The notes under the pieces are model-generated. The model saw nothing but the letters and a program-made list of their open reading frames with translations, made no database searches and was not told where the DNA came from. Below are positions 1-6,280 of a stretch of DNA of 60,005 bases, one piece after another. Source of the stretch: a virus; the IMG/VR virus record IMGVR_UViG_3300042301_001108, positions 1-60,005 of that record, one strand, 5' to 3'. Positions within the stretch are counted from its first letter, which is position 1, and the number at the start of each line of letters is the position of its first letter. Made by a program: the position numbers and the translations under genes.

Positions 1-2
1 AA

Positions 3-287
3 GTGGACTTTGTTACCACGCATCGTGGACAGAGAGTCCTTGTTGAAGCCAAGGGTGGTAAGGTGGCTCTAGGTAAGAGACCAGGAGCACAGAGGACTGA
101 CAACGTTAAGAAAGCTATTGCTTCTGCAGCTATCATCAAAACCCTCTATCCTGATTATAAGTTTGTGGTGTATTTCTCAGACCTTCCAAAGCATGGTCTA
201 TCATCACACAAGATGATTAAGACTGCTATTAGAGCAGGGTTTATAGATCAGGTTATATATCTTATAGAGAGTGATAAGGTATCCTAG
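3..287 (+). CDS. C-terminal part of a PD-(D/E)XK-type nuclease-like protein (partial)
   Basis: The frame is open to the left window edge, so the true start is probably outside; GTG at 3 is simply the first possible codon. The visible 94 residues begin with Asp2, then a beta strand ending in Glu15-Ala-Lys17. This D-x(12)-E-x-K spacing is the metal-binding core of PD-(D/E)XK nucleases. Helical and strand segments follow (residues 35-90), as expected for the rest of such a fold. It is the only rightward gene before 3.5 kb. Substrate is unknown; restriction, resolvase or recombination roles are all possible. The family call is inference from the short motif. Confidence 0.55.
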   Translation: MDFVTTHRGQRVLVEAKGGKVALGKRPGAQRTDNVKKAIASAAIIKTLYPDYKFVVYFSDLPKHGLSSHKMIKTAIRAGFIDQVIYLIESDKVS

Positions 288-294
288 AGGATGT

Positions 295-310
295 TGCTAC
301 GTTAGTAGCA
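295..310 (+). terminator. Short hairpin after the nuclease-like gene
   Basis: TGCTAC-gtta-GTAGCA forms a perfect 6-bp stem 8 nt after the stop of the rightward gene. No clear U-run follows, so terminator function is uncertain. Confidence 0.3.
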
Positions 311-357
311 TATGAAACTCTTATTTACCGCCGAACTTTTTTCGCCCGAACTTTATA

Positions 358-549
358 TTAGTCTTCTTGCCAATTATCAATTAGGCCACGGAAGTCAAAG
401 CATTTAGAACAAACCTGATGCATCATTGTGGCCTTGCCCATGCTGCCTACTGAGTATTGATAGTCATGCTCATCGTCCTTACAGGGGTTGCTCATGGCAT
501 CGTGGAACTTTTGAAGCCTTTGTCTTATTAGATCGTCTTCAGAGTCCAT
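358..549 (-). CDS. Small hypothetical protein with CxxC
   Basis: A 63-residue protein, not recognised beyond a Cys at 23 and a Cys-x-x-Cys pair near residues 47-50, with intervening His residues; this could hold one zinc ion. It lies 2 nt downstream of the small membrane protein at 552-716 and is probably cotranscribed from the same promoter. Function unknown. Confidence 0.6.
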   Translation of the reverse strand: MDSEDDLIRQRLQKFHDAMSNPCKDDEHDYQYSVGSMGKATMMHQVCSKCFDFRGLIDNWQED

Positions 550-551
550 GG

Positions 552-716
552 CTATCTACCAAGAAGCTGTCTGGCAAAATCATCTAAACCATATTCAATA
601 ATCAGCCTATCAGCCTCATCGCTCATAATGAACGGAATAGCTACTACAAATATAAACAGGATAGCAGCTATTAGCAAACCTATCTTAATTGAGTCTTTTA
701 TAATTTGATTTCTCAT
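552..716 (-). CDS. Small single-pass membrane protein (54 aa)
   Basis: ATG at 716, TAG at 552. The N-terminus is short and charged (MRNQIIKDSIK), followed by one hydrophobic helix (about residues 12-30, GLLIAAILFIFVVAIP) and an acidic tail. There is no Shine-Dalgarno sequence; instead a consensus promoter (TTGACA, 17 nt, TATAAT) ends 6 nt before the ATG, so the mRNA is expected to be leaderless. That promoter is the main reason to believe the gene. No function can be assigned; it could be a small lysis or superinfection membrane protein. Confidence 0.65.
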   Translation of the reverse strand: MRNQIIKDSIKIGLLIAAILFIFVVAIPFIMSDEADRLIIEYGLDDFARQLLGR

Positions 717-722
717 AGTTCC

Positions 723-751
723 ATTATAGACTATTATGAATACTTTGTCAA
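723..751 (-). promoter_or_regulatory. Consensus sigma70-like leaderless promoter
   Basis: On the minus strand TTGACA (746-751), 17-nt spacer and TATAAT (723-728), then 6 nt to the ATG at 716. The -35 box starts 4 nt after the 3' end of the upstream tRNA-Gln gene, so processing of that tRNA and this promoter are physically linked. Confidence 0.85.
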
Positions 752-754
752 CTG

Positions 755-825
755 CTCCCCACCATGGATTCGAACCACGATAATCGCTTCCAAAGAGCGA
801 TGTCTTGCCGTTAGACGAATGGGGA
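755..825 (-). tRNA. tRNA-Gln(UUG)
   Basis: Cloverleaf drawn by hand: acceptor TCCCCAT paired with GTGGGGA (one G-U), D-arm GTCT...AGAC, anticodon stem TCGCT/AGCGA with loop CTTTGGA (anticodon TTG), T-loop TTCGAAT, discriminator G. Full CCA is not encoded. Confidence 0.93.
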
Positions 826-830
826 TCAGG

Positions 831-1295
831 TTATAGGTTGTGAGTTACCCAATAGTATTGACATCTATCGCAGCATGGGTTAGCTCTGTCGTGAACAAAG
901 TCCATATAGAACTCTGGATCTTTTCTGTATAGATTTGCCCTATGTGATTCTGTTAGTCTATTTACTATTGAGTCATTATTAATCCAGAATGGATCTTTTA
1001 TACCCCAGTTTTCTAGAGTGGCCTTACGAAGAGTCTCAATGTTTTCTAAATTCTTGTCTGTTTTTATACCTCTAGAAGTGGCTACGTTGGCCATAGACAG
1101 GACGTAATCGTAAAGACGAGTCTCTGAGCCTCTCCACATCTTAACGGCTGGGTGATTCCTCCAAGCAGCTCTAGGGTCATCACTATTTAAAACTTTAAGG
1201 ATCTGGTATCCCTCTAGGATTTGTTTGTTTAGACGTTTGCTGTCTAGTACGTTAGCAGACTTTGTAAAGTCTTTATATGGTAAGAATGTTTGCAT
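831..1295 (-). CDS. Pyrimidine dimer DNA glycosylase family (MSMEG_6728-like)
   Basis: 154 residues. The N-terminus MQTFLPYKDF, then VLDSKRLNKQ (17-26), EGYQIL and WRNHPAVKMW (45-54), is the signature of the short actinobacterial proteins related to T4 endonuclease V (Pyr_excise). Such enzymes cut the glycosidic bond at UV-induced pyrimidine dimers, which would suit a phage of sunlit water. The C-terminus carries a CCDRC cluster (about 141-145). The start is ATG at 1295, 6 nt after a TATAAT box, so the message is probably leaderless. Family membership is confident; activity is inferred. Confidence 0.82.
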   Translation of the reverse strand: MQTFLPYKDFTKSANVLDSKRLNKQILEGYQILKVLNSDDPRAAWRNHPAVKMWRGSETRLYDYVLSMANVATSRGIKTDKNLENIETLRKATLENWGIKDPFWINNDSIVNRLTESHRANLYRKDPEFYMDFVHDRANPCCDRCQYYWVTHNL

Positions 1296-1301
1296 AGTTT
1301 A

Positions 1302-1307
1302 ATTATA
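1302..1307 (-). promoter_or_regulatory. -10 box of a leaderless promoter for the glycosylase-like gene
   Basis: TATAAT on the minus strand, 6 nt before ATG 1295. No good -35 box. It lies inside the end of the preceding small gene and its downstream gap. Confidence 0.6.
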
Positions 1308-1311
1308 AAAC

Positions 1312-1410
1312 TTAGTCTACAAATAGTTCTTCTAAAATTGCAGCAATTTCTGCAGTCTCTAGATCGTCGTCAGTTAGTCCTTCTGCGTGGAGGCTTGCCA
1401 TTTTGGCCAT
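1312..1410 (-). CDS. Very small acidic protein (32 aa)
   Basis: ATG at 1410, TAA at 1312. The product (MAKMASLHAEGL...) is acidic in its second half (DDDLETAE). An AAGGA Shine-Dalgarno sequence lies about 9 nt upstream and overlaps the stop region of the zinc-ribbon gene at 1415-1525, suggesting translational coupling. Not recognised. Confidence 0.45.
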   Translation of the reverse strand: MAKMASLHAEGLTDDDLETAEIAAILEELFVD

Positions 1411-1414
1411 CTTT

Positions 1415-1525
1415 TCATTCCTTAATTATAGTTATTTCTTTAGTATGTATATCTACAGCACAATTGGGACAGGTATCATGGTCTTTATCATCAAAAACCT
1501 CGCTACACCAGAAGCACTCAATCAT
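1415..1525 (-). CDS. Small zinc-ribbon protein (36 aa)
   Basis: ATG at 1525 overlaps the stop of the upstream gene (ATGATTGA). The protein begins MIECFWC and has two Cys-x-x-Cys pairs (residues 4-7 and 19-22), a minimal zinc ribbon. Position in a coupled series 1760 to 1312 supports it as real. It probably mediates protein or nucleic-acid contact; no specific role can be given. Confidence 0.6.
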   Translation of the reverse strand: MIECFWCSEVFDDKDHDTCPNCAVDIHTKEITIIKE

Positions 1526-1760
1526 GAATATCTTCCTGTCTAATAAGCTTAACTAGATCATCCCAATCCAATCTACCCAGATTTTTATCTAATAGCTTAA
1601 CAATACGGTCACGCTCTAGCTCTGCTCCATGGGTCATACCCTCTTGATAAAACCTAGCTCTGCTGCGTGTTATACGCTCTGCCCAGTCTGGCTTTTCACG
1701 TACGTTGCCCTTGCTTAGCTGGGTGTCAAAGTAGTCGTCAATTCCATCATCATTATTCAT
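1518..1760 (-). CDS. Hypothetical protein, charged, helical
   Basis: 80 residues, strongly charged, with predicted helices around SRARFYQEGMTHGAELERDR and the LLDKN/LDWDDLVKLI stretch. No family recognised. It is the first gene of a coupled group of three small genes and has its own leaderless promoter (TTGACA-17-TAAAAT). Confidence 0.65.
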   Translation of the reverse strand: MNNDDGIDDYFDTQLSKGNVREKPDWAERITRSRARFYQEGMTHGAELERDRIVKLLDKNLGRLDWDDLVKLIRQEDIHD

Positions 1761-1766
1761 ACCTAT

Positions 1767-1795
1767 ATTTTACACGATATAAAGGATGATGTCAA
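1767..1795 (-). promoter_or_regulatory. Consensus leaderless promoter
   Basis: TTGACA (1790-1795), 17-nt spacer, TAAAAT (1767-1772), 6 nt to the ATG at 1760; no Shine-Dalgarno sequence. Confidence 0.8.
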
Positions 1796-1802
1796 GTGCT
1801 TC

Positions 1803-2549
1803 TTAGTTATTAGTCTCTATAATGCGTGTGTAGGCAACTTCACTATTACCGTTTACCTTGGCCCAGTCACTAATAGATCTAATCTCTGTCTTGGTTCCTG
1901 GTTTACCGCCAGAGTGAACCATCTGGTCAGGACCTAGATAGATACCAATATGGTATGCACCACTCCAACCCCTGTGACTAAAAGACACAAGGTCTCCAGG
2001 TTTTGGATCAGTTATAATAGTTCCAAAATCTCTTTGAGCTGTAGCACTATGTCTCATCTCTATGCCAACATGTAGGTATGCCCAGCGAACAAGGCCAGAG
2101 CAGTCCCAAGATGGCGGAGAGGATCCTCCGTGATACCAACGACTAACTCCAACTTGAGCTTTTACCAACTCAATAGCCTCGTTTAGTCTTTGTGTGTTTT
2201 CTTTGATTTGTGCTTGCCGATTAATTTCGGCTTCTAGTTCTGCCTCTAGTCTTTCAACTTCAGCTTCTAGCTCAGCTTTTGTTTGCTCAGCTTCTAGCTT
2301 TAGCCTATCAGTTTCTTCTTTTTGTTGTGCCATCCAATCAACTGATCCAACCTCTGGGGCTTGTGACTTGAGAACAGCTGTTATTGGGTCTGCTTCGATC
2401 CTTACTGGACCAGAAACAAGAGTTTCTTTTTTTACTTGTGTTATTTTGGAAGCTTCTGTGGCTTCAATTACGGATGCAAAAGCAATCCCAGCTCCCGTAG
2501 TCATTACGAATGCTATTAGACCAACGGCGATTAACCTTTTTCTTTTCAT
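1803..2549 (-). CDS. Exported NlpC/P60 peptidoglycan endopeptidase
   Basis: 248 residues. A basic N-terminus plus hydrophobic segment (6-26) acts as signal peptide or anchor. A coiled coil of Glu/Ala/Leu heptads covers about 73-125. The C-terminal NlpC/P60 domain has the catalytic Cys150 in DCSGLVRWAY, His200 in YHIGIY and a third polar residue near His212. These enzymes cut the D-Glu/diamino-acid bond in the peptide stem, as in mycobacterial RipA and many phage lysins. The layout (export signal, coiled coil, catalytic domain) resembles a host cell-division hydrolase more than a typical endolysin. The leader has an AAGGAAAGG ribosome-binding site. Confidence 0.85.
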   Translation of the reverse strand: MKRKRLIAVGLIAFVMTTGAGIAFASVIEATEASKITQVKKETLVSGPVRIEADPITAVLKSQAPEVGSVDWMAQQKEETDRLKLEAEQTKAELEAEVERLEAELEAEINRQAQIKENTQRLNEAIELVKAQVGVSRWYHGGSSPPSWDCSGLVRWAYLHVGIEMRHSATAQRDFGTIITDPKPGDLVSFSHRGWSGAYHIGIYLGPDQMVHSGGKPGTKTEIRSISDWAKVNGNSEVAYTRIIETNN

Positions 2550-2700
2550 TTGGCGACCTACCTTTCCTTGTTAGTTAGTACTCGGTCGTTTGAGCGTTAG
2601 TGGGGGGTTCCCCGTATTAAGTTATATAAATGAATTTGCCTATGACGGTAGCCACAGGCAAAAACAGTACTACTATTTTACCACAGATTTTACTATAAAT

Positions 2701-2955
2701 CTACCTTTTAGAGCTATTTCGCCTACCCTTAAGGATTTTAGCCTTACCAAACCAGGGCTTATCGCCATATTTTGCCCATTCATATACAAAAATACAGAAA
2801 GCAATTAGAAGTCCCAAAGATATTGACTGAACAATATAATATGAGCTTGGATCAATTAGGTATGTGTCCCAAGGAAATGTATATGCAATTACTGGAAAAG
2901 CAATAACATTTCCAAAGACTACAGAAATAACAATACTCTTATAAACGTTTTTCAT
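2701..2955 (-). CDS. Small two-helix membrane protein
   Basis: 84 residues with two hydrophobic helices (about 7-26 and 42-62) and a strongly basic C-terminus (KILKGRRNSSKR). Starts 17 nt after the lysozyme-like gene with an AAAGAGAAA ribosome-binding sequence, so the two are probably cotranscribed; pairing with a wall-degrading enzyme makes a holin-like role possible but unproven. Confidence 0.6.
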   Translation of the reverse strand: MKNVYKSIVISVVFGNVIAFPVIAYTFPWDTYLIDPSSYYIVQSISLGLLIAFCIFVYEWAKYGDKPWFGKAKILKGRRNSSKR

Positions 2956-2971
2956 TTTTTCTCTTTCAGTT

Positions 2972-3496
2972 TTATTCTGGAAACTCTTGCATCCATTTTA
3001 TGGTAGAGCTTGTCATACCGTTCCATGGTGACCAATTATTTCCACCTTCTGACATTATATATGCAATTCTTGCATTTGTCAAGGGATCAAAAAGCTCTTC
3101 ATTACTACTCAGTCCATAATGTGCTAGTCTAGCTGGACCCATGCTGCCAATCATATTAATCTGAAATAGTCCATAAGAGTTATCGCCAGTCTTGCTATTT
3201 TGATTATGAGCCATTGGTCTTCCTGTTGACTCTTTCATTACTACTGCCCAGGCTTGTTTTAGCTGATACCCCTCAAAACCAACACTAGAAAGCAGATACT
3301 TTAGTCGTACTGGCTCTAGTGGCTTTGTGGGGTCATATACAACAGCTTCTGCAAGCTCGCCGTTTAGTAGTTTTTCTGCAATGCCAACCGTTTCAGACTG
3401 ACTAAATTCTTGTAGTGGGGTGATTTCTTTTTTGTCTTGTATGGTTCCAGATGCAGTAACCATAGAAAAAACCATAATTGGTATTAAGATAAACAT
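2972..3496 (-). CDS. Secreted lysozyme-like / transglycosylase-like protein
   Basis: 174 residues with an N-terminal hydrophobic signal (1-17). The C-terminal half has the goose-lysozyme/SLT pattern: AWAVVMKESTG with the likely catalytic Glu, then GLFQINM and WSPW. This fold cuts the glycan backbone of peptidoglycan. It starts with a strong AAAGGAGAG site and a promoter TTGACT-17-TATAAT. With the NlpC, amidase and M23 genes it makes a fourth wall-active protein. It may act at the tail tip, in lysis, or on the host surface. Confidence 0.8.
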   Translation of the reverse strand: MFILIPIMVFSMVTASGTIQDKKEITPLQEFSQSETVGIAEKLLNGELAEAVVYDPTKPLEPVRLKYLLSSVGFEGYQLKQAWAVVMKESTGRPMAHNQNSKTGDNSYGLFQINMIGSMGPARLAHYGLSSNEELFDPLTNARIAYIMSEGGNNWSPWNGMTSSTIKWMQEFPE

Positions 3497-3522
3497 TATC
3501 TCTCCTTTAAAGTTGTCCTTTA

Positions 3523-3551
3523 ATTATACTCTATTGCAGGATATAAGTCAA
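3523..3551 (-). promoter_or_regulatory. Leftward promoter of the lysozyme-like gene
   Basis: TTGACT (3546-3551), 17 nt, TATAAT (3523-3528) on the minus strand, with a leader of about 20 nt and a Shine-Dalgarno sequence. Confidence 0.8.
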
Positions 3552-3567
3552 CAAAATGACGTTGACT
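3546..3567. repeat. Inverted repeat joining two divergent -35 boxes
   Basis: AGTCAAC, 8 nt, GTTGACT: a perfect 7-bp palindrome whose arms contain the -35 boxes of the leftward promoter (lysozyme-like gene) and the rightward promoter (membrane gene). It could simply be two -35 hexamers back to back, or an operator controlling both. Confidence 0.6.
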
Positions 3568-3591
3568 ATTCTGTGTGTTTGCTGGTATACT
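3562..3591 (+). promoter_or_regulatory. Rightward leaderless promoter with extended -10
   Basis: TTGACT (3562-3567), 18 nt, TGG-TATACT (-10 at 3586-3591), 6 nt to ATG 3598. Confidence 0.8.
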
Positions 3592-3597
3592 TAATAA

Positions 3598-3819
3598 ATG
3601 GAATATTGGTCATGGATCCTTGCCGTTATAGGCGTTGCAGGAATATACTTCGTTGGCAAGAAAACCCTATGGGGTTGGTTTGTGCTGCTATTTAATGAAG
3701 CTATTTGGATTATCTATGCAGTTGTTACAGAACAGTATGGCTTTATTGTTTCAGCTATTGCTTATGGTGCAGTATATATAAGGTCTTATTTTCATTGGAA
3801 GGCTGACGAAAAGTCATAG
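3598..3819 (+). CDS. Small polytopic membrane protein
   Basis: 73 residues with three hydrophobic helices (about 3-19, 25-43, 48-63) containing many Trp and Tyr, and a charged tail. Similar short proteins occur in actinobacteriophages and their hydrophobic pattern recalls a fragment of PnuC-type transporters, but no function is established. Leaderless start at 3598. Confidence 0.65.
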   Translation: MEYWSWILAVIGVAGIYFVGKKTLWGWFVLLFNEAIWIIYAVVTEQYGFIVSAIAYGAVYIRSYFHWKADEKS

Positions 3820-3826
3820 ATAGGTG

Positions 3827-3832
3827 TATAAT
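3827..3832 (+). promoter_or_regulatory. -10 box of a leaderless promoter
   Basis: TATAAT, 6 nt before ATG 3839. It sits right after the stop of the preceding membrane gene. Confidence 0.55.
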
Positions 3833-3838
3833 AATATT

Positions 3839-4033
3839 ATGAATAAAACAAGATTTCGCATCATGCCAGATGAAACATACGTTATTGTTGTTGGCAACCA
3901 CAAGGAAGAGATTCCAGGTAGCGATATATTGGCAATACTTGAAGCAGCATTTGACGAGAGGGACGAAGCTGACTTAATGACTAAAGCTCTTGATAGAATA
4001 GAAGAGCTTATGGATGAATCTGAGGAGTACTAA
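3839..4033 (+). CDS. Hypothetical acidic protein
   Basis: 64 residues (MNKTRFRIMPDET...). An upstream in-frame GTG at 3824 overlaps the TATAAT box, so ATG 3839 is preferred. The N-terminal half looks like two beta strands, the rest an acidic helix (EAAFDERDEADLMTKALDRIEE). Convergent with the zinc-ribbon gene, whose 3' end overlaps by 26 nt. Not recognised. Confidence 0.6.
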   Translation: MNKTRFRIMPDETYVIVVGNHKEEIPGSDILAILEAAFDERDEADLMTKALDRIEELMDESEEY

Positions 4034-4196
4034 AGGCTTCATTACAACCATAGCAGTATAGCTTAGGTTGATCAAGTACTAGGGTGGTTCCACCAAGGGC
4101 AACATCTTCGTTGCGGGCCATTTGGATTAATTTTTCTGATGGTATCCCATAAATTATATTAACAAGTTCATGGCTACAGCTAGGACAATTATTCAT
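4008..4196 (-). CDS. Zinc-ribbon protein
   Basis: 62 residues: CPSC at 4-7, a central GIPS...LGG segment, and CYGC at 48-51. The pattern (CPxC, VYG.P...ALGG, CxxC) is a recurring small zinc-ribbon family in actinobacteria and phages, without known function. Leaderless promoter with TATAAT 6 nt upstream. Confidence 0.7.
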   Translation of the reverse strand: MNNCPSCSHELVNIIYGIPSEKLIQMARNEDVALGGTTLVLDQPKLYCYGCNEAFSTPQIHP

Positions 4197-4202
4197 ACTT
4201 CA

Positions 4203-4211
4203 ATTATATCA
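4203..4211 (-). promoter_or_regulatory. Extended -10 leaderless promoter
   Basis: TGATATAAT on the minus strand, 6 nt before ATG 4196; no clear -35 box. Confidence 0.6.
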
Positions 4212-4219
4212 GAATGTGC

Positions 4220-4248
4220 TTGACATATTAGGCTTTTACTGGTATTCT
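4220..4248 (+). promoter_or_regulatory. Rightward promoter, consensus -35, extended -10
   Basis: TTGACA (4220-4225), 17 nt, TGG-TATTCT (-10 at 4243-4248). ATG at 4274 follows a leader of about 18 nt with a weak TTGGA ribosome-binding site. Confidence 0.75.
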
Positions 4249-4273
4249 AATAACAAAATAGATTGGATACTTT

Positions 4274-4465
4274 ATGAGTGAAAATAGGCAAGACAAGCGT
4301 AAAGCACAAAGACAAATAGAAAACATTGTTGCTAAAGCAAAAGTTGATATGAACAAGTGGATACTTTCCTTACCTAGCTCTGTAACTGAGGGAGAGGTCC
4401 TTGCTTGGCAAGCTGGATATATTTCTGGAGTAAACAGAATGGCAAACGAAAACTTGGAGGACTAA
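4274..4465 (+). CDS. Hypothetical protein, helical
   Basis: 63 residues; basic N-terminal helix (DKRKAQRQIENIVAKAK), then a segment with W and aromatic residues. No family recognised. First gene of a rightward operon 4274-4830. Confidence 0.6.
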   Translation: MSENRQDKRKAQRQIENIVAKAKVDMNKWILSLPSSVTEGEVLAWQAGYISGVNRMANENLED

Positions 4466-4678
4466 TTGAAAGATCATGATCATGAAGAACATGACCACTC
4501 AGTACTAGATGGACTATTGGAAGTCATGTTTGGTTTTGAACACGTAGTTGCAGAGTTTTTCTGGAATGCCGTATTCTTATTGGTAGGCTTTGGAGTATCT
4601 AGAGCAATAGCTCTTAGAAAAATTCATAAATACATTGACGAAAAGCATGGAGTCACCCATGAAAAATCTGGTTACTAA
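4466..4678 (+). CDS. Small His-rich membrane protein, TTG start
   Basis: 70 residues starting at TTG 4466 directly after the upstream stop; a strong TTGGAGG site 5 nt before supports it. Residues 3-11 are alternating His/Asp/Glu (KDHDHEEHDH), which could bind divalent metal; one hydrophobic helix spans about 32-52. Function unknown. Confidence 0.6.
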   Translation: MKDHDHEEHDHSVLDGLLEVMFGFEHVVAEFFWNAVFLLVGFGVSRAIALRKIHKYIDEKHGVTHEKSGY

Positions 4679-4830
4679 TGAATGGTTTCGAGCAAGAGCT
4701 AGAAAAGATTAGTAAAAATCTTGATAGGCTTGAGTTTGAAATTGCAATGAGCCAAGAAGCCCTAGAATCTATAGAGATAAGATTAAGACTGCTAAATACT
4801 GAATTAGACTTTGAGGCTGAGGGGAGTTAG
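4678..4830 (+). CDS. Small coiled-coil protein overlapping a tRNA gene
   Basis: ATG 4678 overlaps the previous stop (TAATG). 50 residues, almost wholly a charged helix (ELEKISKNLDRLEFE...). Its last three codons and stop lie inside the tRNA-Met gene (GGGGAGTTAG is both the tRNA 5' end and the end of the frame). Translational coupling and codon continuity support it; function unknown. Confidence 0.5.
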   Translation: MNGFEQELEKISKNLDRLEFEIAMSQEALESIEIRLRLLNTELDFEAEGS

Positions 4831-4894
4831 CTCAGCTGGTTAGAGCAGCGGACTCATAATCCGTCGGTCACGGGTTCAAGTCCCGTACTCCCCA
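4821..4894 (+). tRNA. tRNA with CAU anticodon (Met, or Ile after lysidine modification)
   Basis: Acceptor GGGGAGT/ACTCCCC, discriminator A, D-arm GCTC...GAGC, anticodon loop CTCATAA, T-loop TTCAAGT. The sequence alone does not decide between elongator Met and Ile2. Confidence 0.92.
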
Positions 4895-4903
4895 CAAATA
4901 AGG

Positions 4904-4909
4904 TATAAT
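4904..4909 (+). promoter_or_regulatory. -10 box of a leaderless promoter
   Basis: TATAAT, 7 nt before ATG 4917, 9 nt after the tRNA end. A -35 box would fall inside the tRNA gene and is weak. Confidence 0.6.
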
Positions 4910-4916
4910 AGATAAC

Positions 4917-5567
4917 ATGGCAAATATAAACTATGATGAAAAAACTGGTACATATACTGCTGATCCAACATCAGCCAAAGTAGAAGATTCAGCAATGAAT
5001 GAGTCTGCATATTCAGAGCCTGTTAGAAAAAGAAAAGCTTCTGTAACTAAAACTGTTAGGTCTAACATTAAAGACAAAAAATCAATAATGTATGAAAAAC
5101 AAGAAGCAAAGAGAGCACCAAAGCTGCAAATTGATCAGAGACTCGTTCTTTGGTCTTGGGTTATTGGTATTGGAATTGCCTTTGTTTCTTCTGCAATTGT
5201 ATCTTTTAACGGTATTACTTCTGTAGCATTCTTTGTAGGATTGTCACAAGACTGGATGGCTGGACTATTCTTCTTCTTTATTGAGTTGATGTATCTTCTT
5301 TATCTTATTGCTTATCTTGTTCTTGGATCTCGTATGGATGAAGACGGTACCCCAGAAAAAACTACTGGTGCACTGTGGGGAATGATTGCTTTTGGTGGTA
5401 TTGCTGTTCTTGCTAACGCTTTCCACACCCTGGACTATTGGAACTTTGATTGGCTAAGTCCTCAAATGTGGGCTGGTGTTGTCTTGAGTATCTCTGCACC
5501 TATTGCTATTATCAGTGCATCCAAGATGGCATCAAGAGTTGTATTTGCTAAGGCCATCACAATCTAA
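4917..5567 (+). CDS. Polytopic membrane protein with soluble N-terminus
   Basis: 216 residues. A hydrophilic, basic N-terminal domain (1-75; RKRKASVTKT, KEAKRAP-like) is followed by four hydrophobic helices (about 78-100, 112-140, 152-170, 184-205). The second contains FFFFIELMYLLYL. Similar architecture occurs in membrane proteins of actinobacteriophages; no domain named with confidence. It precedes the pyruvyltransferase-like gene by 2 nt, so it may serve the same surface-glycan task or anchor it. Confidence 0.7.
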   Translation: MANINYDEKTGTYTADPTSAKVEDSAMNESAYSEPVRKRKASVTKTVRSNIKDKKSIMYEKQEAKRAPKLQIDQRLVLWSWVIGIGIAFVSSAIVSFNGITSVAFFVGLSQDWMAGLFFFFIELMYLLYLIAYLVLGSRMDEDGTPEKTTGALWGMIAFGGIAVLANAFHTLDYWNFDWLSPQMWAGVVLSISAPIAIISASKMASRVVFAKAITI

Positions 5568-5569
5568 TC

Positions 5570-6280
5570 ATGATACATGAGTGGAGGCCAGATGGCGGCA
5601 CCAGAAACTTTGGTGATGCCCTAACCGAATTGTTGGCAGACATAATACCTTTTGCATCTGCTGAAGAAATGCAATCTAGCACAACAAAAAAATATTTTTT
5701 AATTGGTAGTGTTATTGATAATCAAATTATTATAGACACCCTTTTGCAAGGATATACCCCAGTTTTTGTAAATTGTGGATGGAGAGGTACGCCACTATCT
5801 AAGGTGCTGACAGATCAGTGTGAGTTTATTGGTTGTCGTGGCCCCATAACCCAAGCAGAGTTAGAAAGGGTTGGAATATCTGTTGAGGTTACCTTAGACT
5901 CAGCCTATCTTTTAAAAGATAACATATCTGCAAGAGTTGACAAAAATAAAAAAGTTTTAACGTTTCCTCATTTGCTGTCTTCTGAAGGAAGACAAAGCCC
6001 TGCATCAGTTAAAACGAAACAAAACATAGTAAAAACAATAAAAAACATTTCTGCTGCAGACTTTGTTCTTGGTGGTGCAATGCATGCTTGTATCGTAGCA
6101 CACATGTATGGTGTTCCGTTTGCCCCTTATGTTGCTAATGATTTTTATGTAGATGCCTCTACTAAATGGAAAGACTGGCTTGAATCAATTGGAATACCCC
6201 AAGAAAATCTTAGATTTGCTAGAACAGAAGAAGAGGGACGTGGCTGGTATGAATCAAACAAGCACTATCTTTCATACTGA
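5570..6280 (+). CDS. Polysaccharide pyruvyltransferase-like protein
   Basis: 236 residues. NFGDALTELL near the N-terminus, GCRGPITQAELERVG (about 92-106), LDSAYLL, and GGAMHACIVAHMYGVPF (about 168-184) match the WcaK/CsaB-type pyruvyltransferase family, which adds ketal pyruvate to cell-surface sugars using phosphoenolpyruvate. The protein is shorter than the usual 300-350 residues, so it may be a trimmed version. It lies with two other glycan-type genes; modification of virion or host-surface glycan is inferred. Confidence 0.72.
   Translation: MIHEWRPDGGTRNFGDALTELLADIIPFASAEEMQSSTTKKYFLIGSVIDNQIIIDTLLQGYTPVFVNCGWRGTPLSKVLTDQCEFIGCRGPITQAELERVGISVEVTLDSAYLLKDNISARVDKNKKVLTFPHLLSSEGRQSPASVKTKQNIVKTIKNISAADFVLGGAMHACIVAHMYGVPFAPYVANDFYVDASTKWKDWLESIGIPQENLRFARTEEEGRGWYESNKHYLSY

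Noticed and set aside
2640-2672. Imperfect hairpin (TTGCCT...AGGCAA) as a terminator
   Set aside because: Two mismatches in a short stem and no U-run; not strong enough to list as a terminator.
2590-2808. 72-residue rightward frame between the NlpC and membrane genes
   Set aside because: Overlaps the 3' end of the leftward membrane gene, has no ribosome-binding site and an unlikely composition.
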